Origin: Candidatus Peribacteria bacterium
GTDB taxonomy: Bacteria > Patescibacteriota > Gracilibacteria > Peribacterales > Peribacteraceae
DNA length: 64,000 nucleotides
Assembly (NCBI GenBank): GCA_023245935.1
Contig: JAHFJM010000002.1
Span: 97,135 to 161,134, forward strand
Reading direction: 5' to 3'
The notes under the pieces were generated by a model that saw only the letters and a program-made list of their open reading frames with translations, did no database searches and had not been told where the DNA came from. Each line of letters opens with the position of its first letter. The stretch's first letter is position 1. The position numbers were made by a program, and so were the translations under genes. Shown here piece after piece: positions 56,284 to 64,000 of the stretch.

Positions 56284-58206
56284 TTATTGTGGGTCGACGT
56301 GAACGAGAGCTCGAAGTGCTCGAACTGAAAACGGAACCTGTTTCGAGTAGGGAATCTTTGGATCAATTGCGATCTGCGTGACCTCTTTGTAGTTCGGTGC
56401 ACGTTCGACGAGAAGCTTGTGGACTTCTTCATGCAGCGGCAGCTCAGTGAGAGCGGGGCGCTTGCCCGATTCCAGACGCTTGATCAGCTGAGCCTTCGCC
56501 GTCTGAATCCAGATCACGATCGCCCTCTCCTTCAAAAGCGTGCGTGTCTTCTTTGATTCCGTTGCGCCTCCTCCGAGCGAGAGCACGGTACCGGAATGCA
56601 AAAGCCCTGCAATAAGCTCTTCCTCCTTCGTTCGAAATTCCTGCCAACCGTGAGCGGCAATGTATTCCTTGATCGGTCCATACAGATCCACAAAGACATG
56701 GTCACTGTCCGTACACCGAAGTTTCAGCCGTGCAGCAAGCCTTCTTCCCAGGCTTGATTTTCCTGCGCCACGCATACCGACGATGACGATGGGGCGCGAC
56801 GAAAAAAGAATCGATTGGAGATGACCAAAAAACTGCGGGTAACTTTTCTTCACGCACTCGGGGCTGGAAATCGAGATGTTCCCGAGCTTCAGCCCAAGAA
56901 TGGCAAAACACATCGCCATGCGGTGGTCATGAGAAGGGTCGAGGGTTTGGGGCGAGGGATGGGGCGTCCGAGTTCCTCCATGAATGATGAGCCCATCATG
57001 ATGCTCGACAATATTGACCCCAACTTTTGAAAGCTCGGTTGTGATCACCGCAAGACGATCGCATTCTTTGTGCCGAAGATTCGCAACACCAATGATCGTT
57101 GTCTTTCCCGAACGAAATGCTGCAAGAACAGCCAGATTCATGACTTGATCAGGTATCGCACTGCAGTCAATCGTAAGATCACCGCTCCTCCTCAGTCTCC
57201 GGATCATCTCCGGAAGTTTTCTGTCCGCTTGGGTCGAGTCCGAATGAAGGTTCGGAAAACGAATGTGACTGCGTGTGAGTTCATTCAGAACAAGCCACGC
57301 ACCGGCTGCGCTCCAGTCGCCTTCGATGTCGTAACAACACTCATCTCCTCTCTCGGTCCTCACCCCCAGCCCCTCTCCTTCAGCAGGAGAGGGGTGACTC
57401 ATGCTTCTCTGATTACGAACATTCCTCTCTTCGCCGCAGCGGAGAGAGGTGTCCCGCAGGACGGAGTGAGGATCGTTCGGAGAGGAATACTCACCTTTCC
57501 TCACAACAAACGTATTCATCTCCCTCTCGATCTTCACGCCAAAATCCTTCATGACTTTCTCCGTGAGATCAATGTACGACTCCGATGCAAGCGGTCCATC
57601 CAATTCGATCGTAAGACCCTGTGGCAACAGTGGCGCGATGAGCAGGAGTGATGTGAGGTACTGACTGCTGATATCTGCCTTCAGACGAACCATTGAGCCT
57701 CGTAGCTTGCCGCCAACAACTCTTATCGGAGGACAGCCACCGGTATCGCTGATCTCGACTCCGAGAGAGCGAAGTGCGGAGACGAGATCCCCAATTGGAC
57801 GCTTCCGCATGTGCTCATCACCGGTGAGTGTCCACTCACCGGGCACAAGTGCTGCGACGGAGGTGAGGAAACGAAGAGCTGTTCCTGCGTTGTGGCAGTC
57901 GAGTTCCCCTCTCCCCGCTTGCCCTGAGCCTGTCGAATGGGCGGGGGAGGGGTTAGGGGTGGGGGTCCCAACAATCTTCAACTCTCCCGTTTCCTTATTC
58001 ACCCACACAATCTCAAATCCCATCTTCTGCAAATTCTCGACCATGACGAGAACATCGTCGCAGGGTGTTGCATTCCGAATAACAGTTGTACCGGAAGCAA
58101 GACACGCACAAATAATCGCGCGATTCGCATGAGATTTCGACCCCGGCATGATCAGATCCGCTTCGACCGGGAACGGGAGAGCCGATGCATCGAACACTGC
58201 ACTCAT
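56284..58206 (-). CDS. aroA-aroK: AroA-AroK fusion (EPSP synthase / shikimate kinase) with repeat insertions
   Basis: 640 residues. EPSPS (1-~465): PGSKSHANRA, HNAGTALRFL, GDEHMRKRPIGDLV, DISSQYLTSLL, YDIEGDWSAAGA, SHDHRMAM. Shikimate kinase (~470-640): P-loop GMRGAGKS (477-484), DSDHVFVD, LGGGATES, KRPALTE. Insert 1 (~81-101) is encoded by the 25-bp palindromic repeat plus C/G-rich arms. Insert 2 (~241-289) is encoded by a 124-bp double-hairpin repeat. Both keep the frame and lack stops. Catalytic residues on both sides look intact, so the enzyme may still work if the inserts loop out. Operon position between aroB and aroDE. Confidence 0.93.
   Translation of the reverse strand: MSAVFDASALPFPVEADLIMPGSKSHANRAIICACLASGTTVIRNATPCDDVLVMVENLQKMGFEIVWVNKETGELKIVGTPTPNPSPAHSTGSGQAGRGELDCHNAGTALRFLTSVAALVPGEWTLTGDEHMRKRPIGDLVSALRSLGVEISDTGGCPPIRVVGGKLRGSMVRLKADISSQYLTSLLLIAPLLPQGLTIELDGPLASESYIDLTEKVMKDFGVKIEREMNTFVVRKGEYSSPNDPHSVLRDTSLRCGEERNVRNQRSMSHPSPAEGEGLGVRTERGDECCYDIEGDWSAAGAWLVLNELTRSHIRFPNLHSDSTQADRKLPEMIRRLRRSGDLTIDCSAIPDQVMNLAVLAAFRSGKTTIIGVANLRHKECDRLAVITTELSKVGVNIVEHHDGLIIHGGTRTPHPSPQTLDPSHDHRMAMCFAILGLKLGNISISSPECVKKSYPQFFGHLQSILFSSRPIVIVGMRGAGKSSLGRRLAARLKLRCTDSDHVFVDLYGPIKEYIAAHGWQEFRTKEEELIAGLLHSGTVLSLGGGATESKKTRTLLKERAIVIWIQTAKAQLIKRLESGKRPALTELPLHEEVHKLLVERAPNYKEVTQIAIDPKIPYSKQVPFSVRALRALVHVDPQ
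57354..57477. repeat. Double-hairpin dispersed repeat, copy B, inside aroA
   Basis: 124 bp, reverse complement of copy A (31866-31989) with ~6 differences. It codes for about 42 extra residues (including RDTSLRCGEERNVRNQR) in the EPSP synthase domain. Confidence 0.85.
57904..57966. repeat. Composite repeat inside aroA
   Basis: The 25-bp palindrome (57917-57941; TGAGCCTGTCGAATGGG side) is flanked by CCCCTCTCCCC and GGGGGAGGGG arms, the same kind of arms as in the double-hairpin element. It codes for PTPNPSPAHSTGSGQAGRGE. Confidence 0.7.
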
Positions 58207-59330
58207 GAGAAGAGAACCGAAAATTGTTCCGATGTGATCGTGTGCACAGCGCCTTCTCCAATGGAGACCGGAACCGCACAGCGTACGGCTCCGCCTTCAT
58301 TCTTCTTATCTGTTTTCATGACGTTCCAGAGTGCATCGCGAGTCAGAAATTCCGGAATCGTAAGAGGCATATGTATGGCTTCCAGAAGAGCTGAAACTCT
58401 CTTCAGATCTTTCGATTGCAGCGCCGTCATCTCGGCAATCATCCCGATTGACACCGCGGCACCATGCGACAGTGTGTACAGAGACAAGGCTTCGACGGCG
58501 TGTCCGATCGTGTGACCGAAGTTCAGGAGAAGTCTCTCATCTCTGTCATGGTCATCGTTTTCGACGATGCGTACTTTCGCTTCGATTGCACGTGTGACGC
58601 ACTCACTGATCTCGGGCTCTTTTCGCTTCAGAACGGACTGCATATTCTCCTCGAGCCACTCAAAAAACGGACGATCGACCATCGCAGCAATCTTGATGAT
58701 CTCGACCAAGCCTTCGGAAAACTGTGCTGCCGGAAGATCCTTCAGAAGCGCAAGATCAACAATGACGCACATCGGATGCGTAATGGTGCCGAGCATGTTC
58801 TTTCTGCCTCCCGCATTCACGGCAGTCTTCCCGCCGATTGCCGCATCGACCATACCAAGAAGGCTAGTCGGAACCAGAACACAGGGAATTCCGCGCATGA
58901 AGACGCTGGCAAGAAAACCGCCAAGATCGGTGATCATTCCTCCGCCAATGCAGACGAGAAGTGTTTTTCGCGTACAGCCTGCATCCAGCATTAATGCAGT
59001 CAAACGTTCGACTTCCGCGAGAGACTTCGAGCTGTCACCACTTGAAACAGGAAGCAGAATGCACGTTCCAATCGAGTGCTCGATGCGCTTGGCGATCGAT
59101 TCTATGCCGCTGTCGTACAGCAATACGATACGATCGAAGGAATCCGTTTTGATGACGGTCTTGAGTTTCGTACTTACATCATTCCCGATCAGGATCTTCG
59201 TGACAGGAACAGGATGAGCCGGAGGAGTGAGGGTGAGAGTATGCACGGTTAGGGTTGGGGATGAGGGTTGAGGGCTAACGCTAGACTTAAGGTTAGGATC
59301 ATACAACACGCTTACCGATTGCCTTCGCAA
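58203..59330 (-). CDS. aroB: 3-dehydroquinate synthase
   Basis: 375 residues if started at ATG 59330, overlapping the aroF end by 32 nt. The NAD/Zn core is clear: LVCIGGGMITDLGGFLASVFMRG, PTSLLGMVDAAIGGKTAVN, GTITHP, FSEGLVEIIKIA, and FGHTIGHAVEAL. The first ~40 residues (PNLKSSVSPQPSSPTLTVHTL) are low-complexity and derive from G-rich TTAGGG-like DNA, so the true start may be downstream (for example GTG at VHTLTLT). It makes dehydroquinate from DAHP. Confidence 0.93.
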   Translation of the reverse strand: MRRQSVSVLYDPNLKSSVSPQPSSPTLTVHTLTLTPPAHPVPVTKILIGNDVSTKLKTVIKTDSFDRIVLLYDSGIESIAKRIEHSIGTCILLPVSSGDSSKSLAEVERLTALMLDAGCTRKTLLVCIGGGMITDLGGFLASVFMRGIPCVLVPTSLLGMVDAAIGGKTAVNAGGRKNMLGTITHPMCVIVDLALLKDLPAAQFSEGLVEIIKIAAMVDRPFFEWLEENMQSVLKRKEPEISECVTRAIEAKVRIVENDDHDRDERLLLNFGHTIGHAVEALSLYTLSHGAAVSIGMIAEMTALQSKDLKRVSALLEAIHMPLTIPEFLTRDALWNVMKTDKKNEGGAVRCAVPVSIGEGAVHTITSEQFSVLFS

Positions 59331-60318
59331 CGGCTGTTACACCGTCCATGCACTCGTTCCAATGTTCGAGGTCGAGAAGCTGCGACGCGTCGCAGCTGGA
59401 TTCGCTCGGACGAGGATGGATCTCGACGATGAGCCCGTCGGCACCGACGGCAACTCCACCGAGCGCAGCATCTTTCACCCAACGTGTCTTGCCCATTGCA
59501 TGGCTCGGATCGACGATGATGGGGAGATGCGTGAGTTCGCGAAGTGCCGGAACCGATCCAAGACAGAGCGTGAAGCGCACTTCCTCTTCGAATGTGCGAA
59601 TCCCCCGCTCGCAAAGAATCACGTTCGGATTGCCTCCCGCGAGGATGTACTCGGCGGCAAGCAGCCACTCTTCGAGTTTCGCGGCGAGCCCGCGCTTCAG
59701 CATCACCGGTTTCTTCGACTTTCCGAGTGCCTTGAGAAGCTCGTAGTTCTGCATATTGCGCGCACCGACCTGCATCATGTCGACGTACTCTTCAAACAGC
59801 GGCAAATCTTCCGCTTTCATGATCTCGGAAATTGTTTTCATTCCGTACTTCTGACCTGCCTTCGCGATGAGTTTCAATCCTTCTTCACCCTTCCCCTGAA
59901 ACGAGTATGGACCCGTACGTGGCTTGTACGCACCGCCACGAAGGATCTTAATGTCACGCGCCTTCGCCATCGCAGCGGTTTCATCGAGCTGCCCTTCGGA
60001 ATCGATCGAACAAGGACCGGCAATCATAACAACGGATTTTGGATCTCCGATCACACAATCTTTGCTGATTTCGATCATTGTCCGATCTTTCCGTTCTCTC
60101 GAAGCAAGCTTGTACGGACGATCGACGCGGTCAACAGAACGAATCCCATCCATGTTCTTGAGAAACTCGACGTCGACACCCGACGTATCACCCGTTACCG
60201 CAAGCACTCGCTTGTTGCCGCCGATGATGTGCGACTCGCAGCCGTACTTTTCGCTAAGCATCGACTGGAGTTTTTGGATCAGCGATTCATGATTCTTTTC
60301 TTTGATGACAATGAGCAT
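59299..60318 (-). CDS. aroF: DAHP synthase with N-terminal regulatory domain (AroI-beta type)
   Basis: 339 residues. The N-terminal ~70 residues form the ferredoxin-like regulatory domain (MLIVIKEKNHESLIQKLQSM). The catalytic part: IAGPCSIDSEGQL, LRGGAYKPRTGPYSFQGKG, MQVGARNMQNYELL, PVMLKRG, CERGIRTFE, PIIVDPSHAMG, VEIHPRPSES. It condenses PEP and erythrose-4-phosphate, the first step of the aromatic pathway. First gene of the minus-strand aromatic operon. No clear TrpR operator was found upstream. Confidence 0.95.
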   Translation of the reverse strand: MLIVIKEKNHESLIQKLQSMLSEKYGCESHIIGGNKRVLAVTGDTSGVDVEFLKNMDGIRSVDRVDRPYKLASRERKDRTMIEISKDCVIGDPKSVVMIAGPCSIDSEGQLDETAAMAKARDIKILRGGAYKPRTGPYSFQGKGEEGLKLIAKAGQKYGMKTISEIMKAEDLPLFEEYVDMMQVGARNMQNYELLKALGKSKKPVMLKRGLAAKLEEWLLAAEYILAGGNPNVILCERGIRTFEEEVRFTLCLGSVPALRELTHLPIIVDPSHAMGKTRWVKDAALGGVAVGADGLIVEIHPRPSESSCDASQLLDLEHWNECMDGVTAVAKAIGKRVV

Positions 60319-60369
60319 GGCGGGGAGGGGTAGGAATGAGGGTTAGAGAACAGAGAAAGAGACCGCTCT

Positions 60370-60405
60370 CTCTTTGAGGGGGAGCGAGTGCTCGGAGTCA
60401 AAGAG
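60370..60405 (-). terminator. Hairpin after the 35-aa peptide gene
   Basis: CTCTTTGA (60370-60377) pairs with TCAAAGAG (60398-60405), with inner GAGC/GCTC. On the minus strand it is just after the stop at 60411. The T tract is weak. Confidence 0.45.
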
Positions 60406-60410
60406 AAAGT

Positions 60411-60518
60411 TTAGAAGAAGGTAAAGTATGCAAAACCGAACGCACCGAACGCCGCAAACGACAACCACGCTGCAAGAGCGAGATTGGAACGCTTGAGAGC
60501 AAGAACTCGAGTGCGCAT
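60411..60518 (-). CDS. Small single-span membrane peptide (35 aa)
   Basis: ATG 60518 to TAA 60411: a basic head (MRTRVLALKRSN) and one helix (LALAAWLSFAAFGAFGFAYFTFF). It is preceded by a good promoter and followed by a hairpin. It replaces a longer, less plausible frame over the same DNA. No family was recognised. Confidence 0.5.
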   Translation of the reverse strand: MRTRVLALKRSNLALAAWLSFAAFGAFGFAYFTFF

Positions 60519-60527
60519 ACGCAGACA

Positions 60528-60555
60528 ATGGTAGACCTGCGAGATTGTAAGTCAA
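60528..60555 (-). promoter_or_regulatory. Promoter of the 35-aa peptide gene
   Basis: On the minus strand TTGACT (60555-60550), 16-nt spacer, TACCAT (60533-60528); ATG is 9 nt further on. Confidence 0.6.
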
Positions 60556-60567
60556 GGTTTTCTCGTC

Positions 60568-61725
60568 CTACTCCACAATCACCTGCCCTCCCTGGCTCGG
60601 ACTGAAATGATTATGGTATCCCCACGTTCCTCTGTTCAGGAATACGAAGGAATACTCCTGATCCTTCAGAATATTGTGATTTGAATTGAATTCCGGATAA
60701 TTCGTATGCGTTGGATGCGGATTGCTCGCGACCCAGAGATCACCGTCTTCCGTGATGTTCTTGAAAATCACCGTCTGACCCGCCTTGATGCGAATCACGG
60801 AAGGCGAAAAACCGGTCGCCGAATACAGAACGGTCACCGCGGAGAGCGCACTCCGGCTGGAAGAACTTCGGGAGGAGGAACGGAAAGATGAGAACGAAGA
60901 CGATGAACGCGAAGAGGAAGAGTAGAGAACACACTGACGGATCATCCAGCCGCAGCGGCCATCTTGAAAACGCTCACACACCGGACCACCGAACGAACCG
61001 TCGGGGCATGACCAGTTCGGGAGACCCACAGGATGTTCGCCGCATTCATCGATACCGCAGCTGAGACCGGAAGAGCTCTGCCGGCTCGAATCCATTCTCG
61101 AACCGTACCGTTCCCTCGCTGCAATTGCGATCTTCACGGTCTCCGCACGATTGATGCCGACGTCGGGTCGGAACCGTCCGGTCGCCTTTCCTTCTGCATC
61201 GGTATCACCGGAAAGAATTCCGTCACGATTGAGTGCCTGAATCTCAAATGCAAAAGAATGCGAGGCGGAAACATCGGTGAAGACCTGAGAGAAGTACGGA
61301 GGCATCGAAACTTTGAACGCATCTGCGATGAGCGATGCGACTTCCGCCCTCGTTGCGAGACGATCGAGATCGACATTCTGGTTCGGTGCGAGCGAGAAAC
61401 GCTCGCCGATCGCGATCGATAAATACTTCGCTGCCCAGTGTCCGTACCCCTGACCCAAATTCTCATCGTACCCCGCACTTTCGAGTGCGATCTTCAGTGC
61501 TTCCGCAAATGTCACGGAATTCTCGGGACCGAACTGCCCCGTCGGATTTCCATTCGCATCCTTGTAACCGCTCACGATGCCGAGGTCGACAGCTTGCTGC
61601 ACGGAAGAAGAGAACCATGCGCCATCGGGAACATCGGCGAAGCGAGTGCTCGTTCCCATGATGGCACTCGTGATGAGAGGAACGAGGACGAGAGACGGGA
61701 CTACGAAGAGGAGGCGGGAGAGCAT
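60568..61725 (-). CDS. SLH-domain protein with C-terminal cupredoxin-like domain
   Basis: 385 residues from ATG 61725; a TATCCT box (61733-61738 on the plus as AGGATA) ends 7 nt upstream. Signal (LFVVPSLVLVPLITSAIM). Two or three SLH repeats (SGYKDANGNPTGQFGPEN, FRPDVGINRAETVKIAI). A Cys-rich patch (CGIDECGEHP, CPDGSFGGPVCERF) and a Ser/Arg linker follow. The end is a cupredoxin-like fold: SPSVIRIKAGQTVIFKNI, NPHPTHTNYP, GTWGYHNHFSPSQGGQVIV, with several His but no Cys ligand in the usual loop. It may bind copper or another metal at the surface. Confidence 0.87.
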   Translation of the reverse strand: MLSRLLFVVPSLVLVPLITSAIMGTSTRFADVPDGAWFSSSVQQAVDLGIVSGYKDANGNPTGQFGPENSVTFAEALKIALESAGYDENLGQGYGHWAAKYLSIAIGERFSLAPNQNVDLDRLATRAEVASLIADAFKVSMPPYFSQVFTDVSASHSFAFEIQALNRDGILSGDTDAEGKATGRFRPDVGINRAETVKIAIAARERYGSRMDSSRQSSSGLSCGIDECGEHPVGLPNWSCPDGSFGGPVCERFQDGRCGWMIRQCVLYSSSSRSSSSFSSFRSSSRSSSSRSALSAVTVLYSATGFSPSVIRIKAGQTVIFKNITEDGDLWVASNPHPTHTNYPEFNSNHNILKDQEYSFVFLNRGTWGYHNHFSPSQGGQVIVE

Positions 61726-61776
61726 GGGAGGGAGGATACCGGAAATGATACACCTTCTAAAAAATGACACACAAAA

Positions 61777-61810
61777 GCCGCCAGATCATCCTTGATCTGG
61801 CGGCACTTTT
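61777..61810 (-). terminator. Strong terminator
   Basis: GCCGCCAGATCA (61777-61788) and TGATCTGGCGGC (61793-61804), a perfect 12-bp stem with a 4-nt loop, flanked by TTTTGTGT on the minus-strand 3' side. It ends the 61826 gene. Confidence 0.85.
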
Positions 61811-61825
61811 CACACGTGGTTGGCA

Positions 61826-62884
61826 TTACTGCCCGGGATTGTCATCAGGGTCTTCCAGTGTAGGAAGATTGTCGAAACCTCGACGCTCTGTGAGACGCTT
61901 CGTCCTCTTGCCGCTGTTAATATGACCCTTGAGAAAGTCATACAACACCCGATCGGTCTTCGATCCCGCCGAAGACAATTGGATGACCGTCGGATCGAAG
62001 ATCGGGAAACCCGCAAACTTCCGACGGAGCGGAGCCTCGATGAGGAGGCGATTCTCCCGCCAGAATTCGTTACAATTTGCAAGCAAGCAAGCAAGCGTCA
62101 TCTGAAATGTCGACCGCAGTTGAGGAGCTTTCTCCTTGAAAGCGATCGTTTTTAGTCCCCAACATTCCTCGATGAGCTCATAGTACGTCTTCACGTTCGC
62201 TCTGAGGATGTTTTTCCCGACCAAGTCGTAGATGGTTTGCACCCTCTTGCCAAGATCGGATCCTGACGCTGACGCACCAGAAATTCCAGTCTGGAACGAA
62301 TGGAGCATGGTAATGACCTTCCCCAGACCAAAGCCGGTAATCAGGTGATTCCGACCCAGAGCCTGGTTCCAGGAAATTCTTCCTCGAAGGACGAATCCGG
62401 AATCGTCATTCATGCTGTGCAACATCCTCACCGCTTCGAAGTCTTCCTTCGAATTGCGGAAGATGATATTGCCTGAGACACGGGTGCGATCGGCATTCAG
62501 AATCTTGAATAACCGACGTTCCCATGACTTTTCGGTGCCAAAATGCACCTCAGCACCAAGATGAGGAATACCACCTCTTGAAGCGAATATCTTTGCAGCG
62601 GAAATCCGCTGCAACCCGTCGATAACGAAGACGGGATCGAGAAGTGTATACACACCTTCCCGGTAAGATTTTCGCACTCCACGCATCCCGAGTTCAACGT
62701 CGGGGACAGCGCTGCCCGATTCAAACCCGCTCATGATCTTATTGAGCGCAGACACCGAGCGGATCTCCCGCTGATAGTCATCCATCTGGATTGCGTCCAG
62801 GGTGGCGGGATCAAGAGATCCCCTAAGGACTACCTTTCCTTCGTGCTCATCGAGAGCACCATTCCAAATTCTGACGTTTGACAT
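61826..62884 (-). CDS. DGQHR/ParB-like domain protein (DndB-like)
   Basis: 352 residues. The motif VFVIDGLQRISAAKIFAS corresponds to the D-G-Q-H-R motif (here DGLQR) of DndB/DGQHR proteins and ParB-like nucleases. Before it are LDAIQMDDYQREIRS and after it GAEVHF and LFKILNADRTRVSG (F..LN..R.PLS-like, with S/T at the usual site). The C-terminal half is helical with Cys pairs. DGQHR proteins occur in DNA phosphorothioation loci and elsewhere; no dnd genes are nearby. A GGGAGAAA Shine-Dalgarno precedes the ATG. Confidence 0.65.
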   Translation of the reverse strand: MSNVRIWNGALDEHEGKVVLRGSLDPATLDAIQMDDYQREIRSVSALNKIMSGFESGSAVPDVELGMRGVRKSYREGVYTLLDPVFVIDGLQRISAAKIFASRGGIPHLGAEVHFGTEKSWERRLFKILNADRTRVSGNIIFRNSKEDFEAVRMLHSMNDDSGFVLRGRISWNQALGRNHLITGFGLGKVITMLHSFQTGISGASASGSDLGKRVQTIYDLVGKNILRANVKTYYELIEECWGLKTIAFKEKAPQLRSTFQMTLACLLANCNEFWRENRLLIEAPLRRKFAGFPIFDPTVIQLSSAGSKTDRVLYDFLKGHINSGKRTKRLTERRGFDNLPTLEDPDDNPGQ

Positions 62885-63030
62885 GACATTTCTCCCTGGT
62901 TTGGCTCTGAGACTCTTAAAGAGCTAGATTTGCCAACCGTTGGTGAAAAGGAACGCATGTACCCACCATGGGCACATGTACTAACATTTTGATCTATATT
63001 TGCATTTTAGTCAAATAGTGACGAGGTACT
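62885..63030 (-). promoter_or_regulatory. Structured leader of gene 62884
   Basis: The minus-strand leader contains TTGACT with CAAAAT 17 nt on, hairpins GTAC...GCCC/GGGTAC and CCAACGGTTGG, CTCTTTAAGAG, and the SD. It resembles the leader of 46849 in layout, not in sequence. No ORF. Confidence 0.5.
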
Positions 63031-64000
63031 TTATTCAAAGTCTTTCACCTGTGACAATGCCTTCTCCAATTCTGCAATGAATTCGTCATCTCCGCATGGA
63101 TTGCCGTCGATCTCTGCGGAACAATCTCCAACACATGCCTCAATGAATTTGCTGTTTTGCATGAAGGATTCTTTCTCTGCTTTCTTCTCAACTTTTTCCA
63201 CCCATTCCGCAGAAGTACTCTTCAGTTGCTGCAGTAATCCTTGCCTCTCTTGATAATGCCTTCTGTACTCCTTACAGTGTGCAATGCACTCAGCAGGGTC
63301 ACGACTGAGAGGAGCTTTTGCGATGGCATCCTGCAATTTTTCTGACGATATCGATGCCTTCTTGCCACCGAGAATTTTTTTGAGAGTGACAAGAATGTCA
63401 CCGGCAGAAGCACGATTCTGATCCAGACCGCGCATGCAGATCATAATTTGTTTTCGAAGGTATGTGCACCGCTTGAGGGCTTGCTCGGAAGTACTTGGAG
63501 TTGCAGAAGGTTCTTCCTCCTCTTGTTTCTGGGCAGCTTCCGGCTTTTGCTCCTGCAACGGAACCGACTGCTGAACTTCAAGCTCAACGAATGCTTCAGT
63601 CTCTGCTTCATCCTCATTTGCACTCTCATCGTTACCTTCATCATCTTCATCCTCCTCATATGATTCAACACCCGATATCGCACGTTGGTTGTTCTCAGCG
63701 ACCTCCCTTCCTTCAAGGACCTCATCCAATTCCAATTTCTCGGATTCAACCATGTCCCTTTCTTCTTCCAACTCCTGACGTTCTGAATCGAGAAAAGCTT
63801 TCTCATCTTCAAGTTGTTGTTTGTCGACACTCAGTGCTTCCCGCTCTGCCTGCAATGCTTCTTTTTCTTTCAGAAGTTTCGCAGATTGCGCTGCAAGAAA
63901 ACGGTTGTAGTCGTCCAAACTTTTCTGCTTGGCTGCAAGTTCCTCTTCTAGCGCACGCAATCGATCTCTCTCTTGCTGCAGCGCTGTGTTCTGATCAGCA
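63031..64000 (-). CDS. Coiled-coil protein, partial (5' end outside window)
   Basis: The frame is open through the right edge (the TTG at 63960 is not taken as a start). At least 320 residues. Heptad-like Leu/Glu/Lys over the first ~100 visible residues (EKEALQAEREALSVDKQQLEDEKAFL), then an acidic low-complexity stretch (SYEEDEDDEGNDESANEDE), a Gln/Glu/Pro-rich linker and a C-terminal helical part with six Cys (YLRKQIMICM, CIAHC, CVGDCS, NPCG). No family was recognised; possibly structural. Confidence 0.75.
   Translation of the reverse strand, partial: ADQNTALQQERDRLRALEEELAAKQKSLDDYNRFLAAQSAKLLKEKEALQAEREALSVDKQQLEDEKAFLDSERQELEEERDMVESEKLELDEVLEGREVAENNQRAISGVESYEEDEDDEGNDESANEDEAETEAFVELEVQQSVPLQEQKPEAAQKQEEEEPSATPSTSEQALKRCTYLRKQIMICMRGLDQNRASAGDILVTLKKILGGKKASISSEKLQDAIAKAPLSRDPAECIAHCKEYRRHYQERQGLLQQLKSTSAEWVEKVEKKAEKESFMQNSKFIEACVGDCSAEIDGNPCGDDEFIAELEKALSQVKDFE

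Noticed and set aside
60343-60555. 70-aa frame on the minus strand
   Set aside because: Its start lies in the promoter of the 35-aa gene and the sequence has an unnatural run of Cys and Val.
61749-61765. CCTTCTAAAAAATG upstream of the SLH-cupredoxin gene as a third MITE-like end
   Set aside because: Only one end-like match of ~12 nt, with no partner repeat or inner homology.

Overview
The window looks like part of a Patescibacteria (CPR) chromosome, most plausibly a Peribacteria/Peregrinibacteria-type lineage. This is inferred from gene content, serine-rich SLH surface proteins and a medium GC level; no rRNA is present to confirm it. The code is standard: TGA ends many genes, so this is not the TGA=Gly code of Gracilibacteria. 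Genes are packed tightly, often overlapping by 1-30 nt. There are no rRNA genes, no CRISPR array and no intact insertion sequence. Four tRNAs are present, all with an encoded CCA.

Layout. 1-3 kb: the end of RNase Y, then EF-Tu and an S10 protein with a long basic extension. 3-6 kb: a membrane protein and a membrane-anchored double-AAA+ Clp-type ATPase. 6-8.1 kb (minus): BI-1 family protein, a probable L32, NusB and RNase III. 8.2-9.8 kb: two polytopic VirB2-like proteins, each with three internal repeats. 10-12.1 kb: FolP, a 54-aa membrane protein, Gmk, and a promoter-to-terminator stretch of about 370 nt that looks like a structured RNA gene. 12.1-20 kb: secreted and surface proteins, tRNA-Gln and a ClpP-like protein. 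20-26.8 kb: envelope polysaccharide genes (UDP-galactopyranose mutase, glycosyltransferases, deacetylase, ABC exporter). 26.8-31.9 kb: an ECF sigma/anti-sigma pair, TrpR, MsrA and a membrane pyrophosphatase. 32-46 kb: MscS, MarR, PurM, FtsE, RlmE, RsmG, PyrE, PheS, family-4 UDG, PurE, transaldolase, 6-phosphogluconate dehydrogenase, a Phd/RelE-type toxin-antitoxin pair and three tRNAs. 46-50.8 kb: riboflavin genes (RibBA, RibH, RibE) split by an SLH protein. 51.6-60.3 kb (minus): an aromatic amino acid operon running from DAHP synthase to a transaminase, with AroA-AroK and AroD-AroE fusions. 60.4-64 kb: a small membrane peptide, an SLH-cupredoxin protein, a DGQHR-like protein and a partial coiled-coil protein.

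Three things stand out at the DNA level. First, many genes have a -10 hexamer ending only 6-9 nt before the start codon, which predicts widespread leaderless mRNAs. Second, several small repeat families are present: a MITE-like element of about 127 bp with 18-bp terminal inverted repeats (two copies), a double-hairpin element of about 124-138 bp (four copies, one translated inside aroA), and a 25-bp palindromic repeat translated in the same frame in both tal and aroA. Third, the unidentified RNA candidate at about 11.75-12.12 kb has a good promoter, many hairpins and a GAAA-tetraloop terminator.

Together the genes support de novo chorismate and phenylalanine synthesis, parts of purine, pyrimidine, folate and riboflavin synthesis, pentose-phosphate steps, and an elaborate secreted/SLH-anchored surface. 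Function calls come from reading motifs by eye, without database searches.
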